The position numbers and the translations under genes were made by a program. Shown one piece after another: positions 7,640 through 13,935 of a stretch of DNA of 13,935 bases. Every line of letters starts with the position of its first letter. Position 1 is the stretch's first letter. Source of the stretch: Planctomycetota bacterium (GTDB lineage Bacteria > Planctomycetota > Planctomycetia > Pirellulales > Thermoguttaceae); contig JAJYGU010000448.1 of the NCBI GenBank assembly GCA_021784975.1, positions 1 to 13,935 on the forward strand. Direction: 5' to 3'. The notes below the pieces were generated by a model that did not search any database, had not been told where the DNA came from, and was given only the letters and a program-made list of their open reading frames with translations.

Positions 7640-8657
7640 CGCGGGTCAGCTCGTCCTCGCGGGTGGGAGTGATGGCCAGGAGGCGCTCGATCAAGTCGTC
7701 GGCGGCGACCCCTTCGCTCTCGGCGGTGAAGCTCAGTACCAGCCGGTGACGCAGCACCGGCTTGGCCAGGGCCTGGATGTCCTCGCAGGTCACGTGAGTG
7801 CGGCCTTGCAGGAGGGCGCGGGCCTTGGCGCCGAGGACCAGGAATTGCACCGCTCGCGGACCGGCCCCCCAGCTAAGCTGGTCGGCCACGAAGTCCGGCA
7901 CGCCCGCTTCGCGGACGCGGGTCTGCCGCACCAACGCCAGCGCATAACGGATCACGTGGTCCGAAATCGGCACCTCGCGGACGATCCGTTGCAATTGGAG
8001 GATCTCCGCGGCGGTGAGCACCGGCTCGACCGAGTCGGTCAACGGCGAGGTCGTCCGCCGAGCCACGTCAAACTCCTCCTCGAAGTTCGGATAGCGGACG
8101 AACACCTTGAACATGAAGCGATCTTGCTGGGCTTCGGGCAGCGGATAGGTGCCTTCCTGCTCGATGGGATTTTGGGTGGCCAGCACGAAGAACGGGTCGG
8201 CCAGCTTGTGCCGTACGCGGCCCACGCTGACTTGCCGCTCCTGCATGGCCTCCAACAACGCGGCTTGCGTCTTCGGCGGGGTGCGATTGATCTCGTCGGC
8301 CAGAATCACGTTGCTGAACAGCGGACCTTCCAAGAAGCGGAAATCGCGGGCCCCGGTGCTGCGATTCTCCTCGATCACGTCGGTGCCGGTAATGTCGGCC
8401 GGCATGAGGTCGGGGGTGAACTGGATGCGGCTGAAGCTGAGGTTCAGCGTGCGGCTGAGGGTGCTGATCATCAGCGTTTTGGCCAACCCCGGCACGCCTT
8501 CCAGCAGACAATGCCCGCGGCTGAACAGCGAGATCAGCAGTTCGTCGATCACCTCGGTCTGGCCGACGATGACCCGCGAGAGTTGGGCGACGATCTTCCG
8601 GTGGGCGGCCCCGAGCGACTCGACGGCCGCGCCGGCGGACAATTCATCAGGCGACAT
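7608..8657 (-). CDS. MoxR-family AAA+ ATPase
   Basis: 349 residues, usual size for the family. Motifs in order: Walker A GVPGLAKT (54-61), Walker B ILADE ending in D121-E122 followed by INRTPPKTQ, the family signature around QAALLEAMQERQVSVG (131-146), sensor 1 in ATQNP (N163), a likely arginine finger in QQDRF (R180), and sensor 2 in WGAGPR (R268). All ATPase residues look intact, so it should be an active cytoplasmic remodelling ATPase. MoxR proteins characteristically work with VWA-domain partners, and the next three genes encode three such proteins. I chose ATG 8657 because GAGGAA lies 4 bases upstream and MSPDELSAGAAVE is a sensible N-terminus. A GTG at 8702 in the same frame would add 15 residues, but those are only translation of a 15-bp tandem repeat. 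The 3' end overlaps the DUF58 gene by 32 bases. Confidence 0.96.
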   Translation of the reverse strand: MSPDELSAGAAVESLGAAHRKIVAQLSRVIVGQTEVIDELLISLFSRGHCLLEGVPGLAKTLMISTLSRTLNLSFSRIQFTPDLMPADITGTDVIEENRSTGARDFRFLEGPLFSNVILADEINRTPPKTQAALLEAMQERQVSVGRVRHKLADPFFVLATQNPIEQEGTYPLPEAQQDRFMFKVFVRYPNFEEEFDVARRTTSPLTDSVEPVLTAAEILQLQRIVREVPISDHVIRYALALVRQTRVREAGVPDFVADQLSWGAGPRAVQFLVLGAKARALLQGRTHVTCEDIQALAKPVLRHRLVLSFTAESEGVAADDLIERLLAITPTREDELTRDARFQKIFAS

Positions 8658-8660
8658 GGT

Positions 8661-8705
8661 GTTCCTCGGCACACGGTTCCTCAGTACAGGGTTCCTCAGC
8701 ACAAG
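8661..8705. repeat. Three-copy 15-bp tandem repeat in the MoxR leader
   Basis: Three adjacent units begin at 8661, 8676 and 8691, each GTTCCTC plus 8 bases: GTTCCTCGGCACACG, GTTCCTCAGTACAGG and GTTCCTCAGCACAAG. They fill most of the 55 bases between the toroid-protein stop and the MoxR ATG. On the coding strand every unit contains GAGGAAC, so three evenly spaced ribosome-binding-like motifs precede the gene, the last one correctly placed. If translated from GTG 8702 it gives a five-residue repeat (VLRNP-like). Confidence 0.88.
8662..8667 (-). promoter_or_regulatory. Ribosome binding site of the MoxR gene
   Basis: GAGGAA on the minus strand, 4 bases before ATG 8657. It decides for this start over GTG 8702, which has no comparable motif upstream. 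The motif belongs to the promoter-proximal-to-ATG unit of the 15-bp tandem repeat. Confidence 0.75.
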
Positions 8706-8712
8706 GGTCGTT

Positions 8713-9759
8713 CTAGCGCTGGTAGATGGGCAGCGCCCCGCGGGGCAACTGGAGAATGGTCAGGTTGATGGCGGTGGTGTAGACGTTGCCGATGTAACCT
8801 TGGCTCCACGAGCCGTCGCTGCCCGCCTCAGAGATGATTTGCGCGAAGATTTTGTTGCGGTACTCCTCCCAGGCCTTGCCGCCTTCGCGGTACAGGACTT
8901 GGGAGTAGTAATAGTGGGCGTAATGCCAGTGGCCGAAGCTCTGATTGGCAATGTTGCCGAGCTGCCGGTGGCAGTAGGCCAGCAGCCTGGGCACGTACTT
9001 GTCGTCGTAGTCGCCGGCGTTGAACAGGCAGGCGATGGCGGCGGCGGTAATGGCCGGCCGGCCGCCGCCGCCCTTCGAGTTGTACTGCACCGCGCCTTCG
9101 CGGGTGGTGCACTTTTTGATGTAGCGGACCGCCTTGCCGATGATCTCCTTGGGGACTGGAATGCCCGCGTTGCGGCAGCCGCGGAGTCCTTGCACCTGCG
9201 TGATGGTGGTCGAGCCTTCGTCGTAGTCGTAGCCGTCCTTGGCGCTGACGTAGCCCCAGCCCCCGGCGGTCGTCTGGGCCCGACCGGTGAAGACCACCGC
9301 CCGGCGGAGCACGTCGATGAGTTGCTCGCGGCGGTCGGCATCTTCCTCTTCGCCGAGAACCTGGGAGAGAAACAGCATGGAAAAACCGTGGCCGTAGGTG
9401 TAGTGGTCGTCGCGGGCGTCGCCGATCAGGCCGTTGCGGCGGCTGCGGCTGACCAGGAAGTCGACCGCCTTGCGGATATTGGGGGCATACCGGCCTTCCA
9501 GTGTGGTGGACCCTTCGCACAGTAAGGCAATGCCCGCCAGGGCAGTCATGGCGGTCGGATAACGGTCGTCGTTGGCCGCCCAATGGCCCAGCCGGGATTG
9601 GTGGTCGGCCAGCCACTCCAACCCGCGGTCGATGGTCCGCTTCAGTTGGCTGCTGCTGGGGGCCGCCGACGCCGACGCGGACGCAGCCCACCCCAAGACG
9701 AAGGCCACAACTCTCAGCCAGCGGGCTCCGCGGGTGAGTTGACTACTCATCGTCGTCAT
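8713..9759 (-). CDS. Secreted prenyltransferase/squalene-oxidase repeat protein
   Basis: 348 residues. The N-terminus has a basic stretch, a hydrophobic core (about residues 15-25) and an alanine-rich ASASA-AP site, which looks like a Sec signal peptide cut near residue 32. The rest shows alpha/alpha-toroid repeats as in terpene cyclases and prenyltransferase beta subunits: GLEWLADHQ near 47, AVDFLVSRS near 98, the QW-like TTAGGWGY near 163-170, AVRYIKKC near 210, and a final SDGSWSQGYIGNVYTTA block near 314-330. The place where squalene-hopene cyclases carry DXDD reads DYDEGS (178-183), so cyclase activity is doubtful and a structural or binding role is more likely. I chose ATG 9759 because GGAGG lies 6 bases upstream; ATG 9750 is the alternative. 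The gene overlaps the preceding propeller gene by 17 bases, implying coupled translation. Family is clear; substrate is unknown. Confidence 0.88.
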   Translation of the reverse strand: MTTMSSQLTRGARWLRVVAFVLGWAASASASAAPSSSQLKRTIDRGLEWLADHQSRLGHWAANDDRYPTAMTALAGIALLCEGSTTLEGRYAPNIRKAVDFLVSRSRRNGLIGDARDDHYTYGHGFSMLFLSQVLGEEEDADRREQLIDVLRRAVVFTGRAQTTAGGWGYVSAKDGYDYDEGSTTITQVQGLRGCRNAGIPVPKEIIGKAVRYIKKCTTREGAVQYNSKGGGGRPAITAAAIACLFNAGDYDDKYVPRLLAYCHRQLGNIANQSFGHWHYAHYYYSQVLYREGGKAWEEYRNKIFAQIISEAGSDGSWSQGYIGNVYTTAINLTILQLPRGALPIYQR

Positions 9760-12700
9760 CCGTCCCCTCCAGGATCTGCTCGAAGGCCCGCCGAATCGAT
9801 TTCCAGAGAGCGGCGGGGGCCTTGGCGGGCTTCTCGGAACCGGAAAGTTGCTCTTCGGCAGCCGCCGCGGGAAGCGGCTGATCGGTGAAGCTGAGCGTCA
9901 CCTTGGCGCGTTGCAGCAGCAGGCTGACGGCCTTATGTTCGGGATCGCCCACCAGGCTGAAAACGCCGGTCGGATTATCGAACTCCTTCCGCAAGACGGT
10001 CCGCCCGGTCCGTTTGTCAACGCACAGCACCTTCACCTGATAACGCCCCGGAGCTCGGGGACGCTGGTCGTAGACCTGGCAGGCAAACGTCAGGATCGGC
10101 AGCCGCGCGGGCTGGCTTAGCAACAAGTGCTGATTGCGGATGACCACCGCAGCCGGCCACTGCAGCCGGCCGCGCAAATCGAAGGCGTACAGCCGTCCGC
10201 GCACGACCGACTTGAAGGAATAACCGGGTACGGGCTGTATGAGCTGCTGCCGGTTGGGCAGCCGGCCCGGCGCCTTGTTGGTGAGCAGGAAATACTGATC
10301 GCCCGACTTCATCACCACGATCTCCCCCAGGGCGGACTCGGGGTCGAGCTTGACATCGGCAATCGTCCGTCCGTCGGGCAGCGACAGCAAGACGAAGTGT
10401 CCGCTGGGCTCCAACACTCCCACCGCCTCTCCATCCACCACGCCAGCCCGCGCCCCGGCTGAGAACTTCCGCGGCGGCCAGAGGTTGCGGCCTGCGTCGC
10501 CGGGAACGGGATCGAACAGGCGTAGCACGCGCTCCGGCCCCTCGGCCCGCCAGAGCAACAACCGCCGGCCGACGGTGGCAATGCACGATTCCTCCAAGGG
10601 CAGGCCCTCCGCGAATTCGCGGTCCAGCACCGAGAAGCGTTGACGCTCGCCGAGCCGGGGGAGCGGCCGCTTGCCGAGCAGCTCGCCGTCCAAGGCGCGG
10701 AACAGCATCGCCTCGGCTTTGCCGGGCGGCTGGGCCAGCAGGTATTCGCCGTCGCCGAACAATCGGCTGCCGGAGGGAACGTCGGTCCGTTGCCAAAGGG
10801 TCGCTCCGCTCCGCGGATCGACCGCCAGCAGGCTGTGAAACCGCTGATAGCTCACGTAACGGCCAGTGACCGGCCCCAGCACCCACTGGTTGCTGAACAG
10901 CGGGCCGAAGGTAATCTGCTGAAGCTGCCAGGGAAGATTGAAAAACTGTTGGTGGAATTGCCGCATGGCGACGGCATCGGCCCCTGGCACGCGCAAGGAG
11001 TGACTCCACAAGATTCGCGAGCCGCCTTCACCTTGGGATGCCAAGGTGTCGATGGCGTAGATCTTGTAACCCATGGTCAGGAACAACAGGTGCCCGCAAA
11101 CGGCGGCGCGGGCCGGCCCGCGGTTGGCCAGGAACAACGGTGGCTGCCCCTCTTCGACCAAAGAGGCTTGCCACCGCTCGTGCCCCAGCCCGTCGCCACC
11201 CAGCAATTGTCGGCGATTCTGGTCGTATTGCAGGGTGGCGTCGCCGAGGAACGGACCGCGGTCGCCTTGGAACTCGACTGGGTTGCGGCCGAACCGGCTG
11301 ATGTTGACGTTTTCGATTCGGATGCGACTGGTGGCCACCGCGACCTTGCCGACCGGCCAGACCGCCTCGCCAGCGAACTGCCGCCGCAATAAGTTCTCGG
11401 CGGGCAGCGATTCGATCCATTGCTTGACCGTTTTGCCCTCGTGGCAAGCGGTCTCGGGAAATCGCCGGCTGAGCCAGCGGCAGGCTCGGGCGGCCTCGTC
11501 GCCGCGGCCGGCTTGGACCAGCAGGTCGATCACCCGGGCAGTGGCCCTCGCCAACTCCGAGGGATCGTTTTGGGGCGTGGCCTGCCACACGGCCGCCTCG
11601 GCATCCAACCAGCGGCCCGATGCCTTCAAGCGGTTGAGGCGCTCGGCCTGGGCCGCCTCGGCGGCCGGCGGATTGCCGAAGTAATCGAGGACCAGCCGCA
11701 GCCGGTCGAGGACCGCGGCCGGTTGGGCGGCCTTGAGACGCTTCCGGATCTCTTCGTCGATCTTGGCGGCTACGGCCGTGTTGGCCGGCGCGCGGCGAAG
11801 ACTTGCCAACTGCGCCTGGACATAGCGGTCGCGACGCACCGACCAGTTCTGGTCGATGGCGTCCCGCGGCCGACGGTCCCCAGATAAGTCGATCAGTTGC
11901 CGATACTGGTCGAAGGCGGCGAGAGGCTGGTCGGCCTGCTGCAAACCGGCGGCCATCAGCCGCAAGTAGGTGGCTCGCTGGGCGGGATCGTCGAGCAAGG
12001 ACTCGATGTCGGCCAGGTCGCTGCGTTGTCGGGCGAAATCGTTCCGCAGACCCTCGAACAGCGCCTCGCGGAGCAATTCGCCGGTCCGCGGCTCGGGCTG
12101 GCGGTGGTAAGCGCGGCGCAGGGCCGCCAGGGCCTCGGCTCGGTTTCCTTGATCCAGCAGGATTTCGCCGCGGAGGGTCAACGAGTCCGCATCTTCGGGA
12201 TCGGCCTTCAGACGGCGCTCCACTTCGGCCTCGGCCGCGTCCAACTGGTCGAAGGCGGCCAAGCCCTCCATGCCTTGCGACAGGACTTGTCCCCGGTAAC
12301 AGATCAGGTTGCCCGGCACCTCGCCTCTTCGCGACTTGGAGAGGTGGGTGGGCGCCCCGGCCTTAAGGTCGATCCCCAGCACCTCGGCGGAGGTGAGCGG
12401 CACGTAATAATAATGGCGGCTGAGGAAGCCGCGCCCGCTGGGCATGCTGTCCTCTGGAAACCGCACGCTGCGGCCGTCCCAGGCGGCCTGGCCGTCGGCC
12501 AGGCGGACCGCGCGGACCGCGTGCCGCCCGACCAGCACCACCTTGTCCTGGTCGATGCAGGCCACGTACAGATCGTCTTGCCGCGGCTGCTTCCACAACA
12601 ACCGGCCGTCGCTTAGATTCAGGCACTGCAACGTCTGAGACTCGGTCGGCGTCGCCAGCAGGCGGCCTTCGTGAATGCAAACGCTGGCGTCGGTCCAGCG

Positions 12701-13935
12701 AAGCCGAGGGCGACCCTCCGGATCGTACTGGGGAAAGGGCACCATGCCGAAGCCCCGGCGGCGGTCGATGTGGCGGTCGCCTCCATGCGAGTATCCCCAC
12801 AGCAAGGAGCGGGTCGCCAGATCAAGACCTACCAGGGCGCCGGTCGAGGTCGGACAGACCAGGATCCCGTCGGCGTAAGCCGGCGACACCCCGGCCGTCC
12901 GGCGCTGAGGGTCTGGCAAGACATTCTGCTCGACCACTGTCAGAGGTTGCGACCATAGCAGGTTGCCGCTGGCTGCCTCCAAAGCCAGCAAGCGGACTTC
13001 TCCCTTGCTTTCCGCCAGCACGTAAAGTTGCCCCGTCAACGGCAGCGGCGGGCCGAGGAAGAACGTCTCTGCCTGCCGCAGGGCGTACGGGCCGGCTGGC
13101 CCGCCGAGCTGCCACTTCAACTTGCCACTGCGGACGTCGTGGGCCGCCAGGCGGTTGCTGGGAAGGGCTGGAGCAGCACTGCCGCGCCGGTTGCCGATCA
13201 CCACCCGGCGGCCGCCAAAACCGCCCAGCCCCATGGGGATTCCGGCGGCAGCCCCGCCGTTGAAGGTGCGATCCAGGTCTTCGATCGAGTACACGTAACG
13301 GCCGTCGCTGCTCAAGGTGCCGTAGGTCATGTTGTCCAGCATCCGCTGACAAAGCACATTCGTCACCACCGGCGACGACGAGGCGAGGGGATCGTCGGCC
13401 GCCCCCTCGCCGCCCGATTCTCGGCCTTCTTCCGCCGGTACTTCCCACAACCGTTTGCCGGTGTGAAAGTCGACCGCCAGCAGGTTGCGGGCGGTCCGCA
13501 TGAGAACCACGCCGTTGACTGCCAGCGGGTGCAGCCCAGACATGATCGGAGTGCCCATGCCTTGATAGCATTTCGAAAGCTGCTCCAACGAGCCTTCCAC
13601 CGCGGGATCATCGGTCGACGAAACCCGCCAGCGCAGATTCAACAGCGGCGCGCTGCCGGCGGTCGCGGCGTTGCGGGCCGGATCGCCGCGAAACATGAGC
13701 CAACGGTCAGGCTGCCGGGGAGGATGGTCGTTTCCCGGCCCGACCAGGGCCGCCAGCCAGCCCGTGCACTCCGAATCCTTGCTGAAGATCGGCACGCTCC
13801 GCCCGCCGATCTCGATGGCGATGGCTGGGTGCTGACGGCGGAGGGCCACCAAGATGGCGCGGGCCTTGTCGGCCATCCCGACCTGAAGCCAGCAGGTGGC
13901 GGTGGCCAGCGATAAGGCGGGCTCGAACCGATCGT
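9743..13935 (-). CDS. Large PQQ-like beta-propeller / TPR protein (5' partial)
   Basis: Probable exported protein, 1396 residues in the window. The reading frame is open to the window edge: upstream of the first visible ATG (13876) the codons still read as a plausible helical repeat (ending CWLQVG), so the true start lies outside and the ATG at 13876 is probably internal. A first PQQ-like propeller spans about residues 76-565; blade motifs include HTGKRLWEV, DVRSGKLKW, EAASGNLLW, DLATRSLLW and LSDGRLLWK. A helical TPR-like stretch follows at about 565-860 (for example LRGEILLDQGNRAEALAALRRA). A second propeller runs from about 865 to 1350 (DPRSGATLW, DLRGRLQW, DKRTGRTVL). It ends in an acidic tail, TDDDDE. 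Such propellers usually act as scaffolds or binding platforms, as in BamB; no quinoprotein dehydrogenase catalytic set was recognised. The stop (TAG, 9743-9745) overlaps the start of the next gene. Family call is firm; function is unknown. Confidence 0.88.
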   Translation of the reverse strand, partial: DRFEPALSLATATCWLQVGMADKARAILVALRRQHPAIAIEIGGRSVPIFSKDSECTGWLAALVGPGNDHPPRQPDRWLMFRGDPARNAATAGSAPLLNLRWRVSSTDDPAVEGSLEQLSKCYQGMGTPIMSGLHPLAVNGVVLMRTARNLLAVDFHTGKRLWEVPAEEGRESGGEGAADDPLASSSPVVTNVLCQRMLDNMTYGTLSSDGRYVYSIEDLDRTFNGGAAAGIPMGLGGFGGRRVVIGNRRGSAAPALPSNRLAAHDVRSGKLKWQLGGPAGPYALRQAETFFLGPPLPLTGQLYVLAESKGEVRLLALEAASGNLLWSQPLTVVEQNVLPDPQRRTAGVSPAYADGILVCPTSTGALVGLDLATRSLLWGYSHGGDRHIDRRRGFGMVPFPQYDPEGRPRLRWTDASVCIHEGRLLATPTESQTLQCLNLSDGRLLWKQPRQDDLYVACIDQDKVVLVGRHAVRAVRLADGQAAWDGRSVRFPEDSMPSGRGFLSRHYYYVPLTSAEVLGIDLKAGAPTHLSKSRRGEVPGNLICYRGQVLSQGMEGLAAFDQLDAAEAEVERRLKADPEDADSLTLRGEILLDQGNRAEALAALRRAYHRQPEPRTGELLREALFEGLRNDFARQRSDLADIESLLDDPAQRATYLRLMAAGLQQADQPLAAFDQYRQLIDLSGDRRPRDAIDQNWSVRRDRYVQAQLASLRRAPANTAVAAKIDEEIRKRLKAAQPAAVLDRLRLVLDYFGNPPAAEAAQAERLNRLKASGRWLDAEAAVWQATPQNDPSELARATARVIDLLVQAGRGDEAARACRWLSRRFPETACHEGKTVKQWIESLPAENLLRRQFAGEAVWPVGKVAVATSRIRIENVNISRFGRNPVEFQGDRGPFLGDATLQYDQNRRQLLGGDGLGHERWQASLVEEGQPPLFLANRGPARAAVCGHLLFLTMGYKIYAIDTLASQGEGGSRILWSHSLRVPGADAVAMRQFHQQFFNLPWQLQQITFGPLFSNQWVLGPVTGRYVSYQRFHSLLAVDPRSGATLWQRTDVPSGSRLFGDGEYLLAQPPGKAEAMLFRALDGELLGKRPLPRLGERQRFSVLDREFAEGLPLEESCIATVGRRLLLWRAEGPERVLRLFDPVPGDAGRNLWPPRKFSAGARAGVVDGEAVGVLEPSGHFVLLSLPDGRTIADVKLDPESALGEIVVMKSGDQYFLLTNKAPGRLPNRQQLIQPVPGYSFKSVVRGRLYAFDLRGRLQWPAAVVIRNQHLLLSQPARLPILTFACQVYDQRPRAPGRYQVKVLCVDKRTGRTVLRKEFDNPTGVFSLVGDPEHKAVSLLLQRAKVTLSFTDQPLPAAAAEEQLSGSEKPAKAPAALWKSIRRAFEQILEGTDDDDE
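9766..9770 (-). promoter_or_regulatory. Ribosome binding site of the toroid-protein gene
   Basis: GGAGG (within GGAGGGGA) on the minus strand, 6 bases before ATG 9759. It lies inside the last codons of the propeller gene and favours ATG 9759 over the in-frame ATG at 9750. Confidence 0.75.

Noticed and set aside
5012..7672. An 886-codon open frame on the plus strand opposite the BatA/VWA and DUF58 genes
   Set aside because: Its translation is rich in Arg, Gln, His and Pro with no domain motif, typical of the antisense of GC-rich genes; it spans two well-supported minus-strand genes.
1..8657. Antiphage defence island based on MoxR/VWA proteins
   Set aside because: No nuclease, nucleotide-signalling enzyme or other effector is present, and the dense, uniform operon with membrane partners fits an envelope-maintenance cassette better.
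8658..8702. GTG start at 8702 for the MoxR gene
   Set aside because: The extension is translation of the tandem repeat and there is no good ribosome site before the GTG; kept as an alternative only.
8661..8705. CRISPR-like repeat array
   Set aside because: Units are 15 bp and directly adjacent with no spacers and no cas gene nearby.
9743..13935. PQQ-dependent dehydrogenase
   Set aside because: Only the propeller blade motifs are seen; no disulfide or catalytic motif of quinoprotein dehydrogenases was found, and the TPR-like middle argues for a scaffold.

Overview
The window is GC-rich and fully coding. Seven genes lie head to tail on the minus strand (transcribed from position 13935 towards 1), separated by at most 55 bases and often overlapping. 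I see no rRNA, tRNA, integrase, insertion-sequence transposase or CRISPR array, and no stretch over 300 bases without a gene. The order (PQQ-like propeller protein, secreted alpha-toroid protein, MoxR ATPase, DUF58, BatA/VWA membrane protein, VWA plus amidotransferase-like membrane protein, large membrane/coiled-coil protein) together with the protein style suggests a planctomycete, probably of the Pirellulales type. That placement is inference from the sequence alone.

Layout in transcription order. (1) 13935-9743: a large secreted-type protein with two PQQ-like beta-propellers around a helical TPR-like middle; its start lies outside the window. (2) 9759-8713: a signal-peptide protein of the prenyltransferase/squalene-oxidase repeat (alpha/alpha-toroid) type. 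(3) 8657-7608: a MoxR-family AAA+ ATPase. (4) 7639-6731: a DUF58 protein with an intact-looking MIDAS-type VWA fold. (5) 6721-4439: a membrane protein with a BatA N-terminal domain, VWA, Rossmann-like domain and C-terminal membrane helix. (6) 4442-2007: a second membrane VWA protein with an amidotransferase-like domain. (7) 1999 to beyond position 1: a long membrane protein with probable beta-sandwich domains and a coiled coil; its end lies outside the window.

The MoxR, DUF58 and VWA core is the Bat/MoxR type of cassette. In known cases a MoxR ATPase acts as a chaperone or remodeller working with MIDAS-bearing VWA partners. Here the ATPase and DUF58 protein would be cytoplasmic, the two VWA proteins and the last protein membrane-anchored, and the first two proteins exported. 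The natural reading is one co-transcribed envelope-associated complex of unknown substrate. Translational coupling is well supported at 4442/4439 (ATGA overlap with a strong Shine-Dalgarno) and at 9759/9743.

The least ordinary signals are small repeats set into this conserved cluster: a 101-bp nested inverted repeat inside and in frame with gene 7 (1548-1648), a related degenerate core inside the C-terminal tail codons of gene 5 (4484-4506), and a three-copy 15-bp tandem repeat forming the leader of the MoxR gene (8661-8705), each unit carrying a GAGGAA ribosome-binding motif. I do not see a clearly new defence or mobile system; the cluster itself is a recurrent type whose function remains poorly defined.
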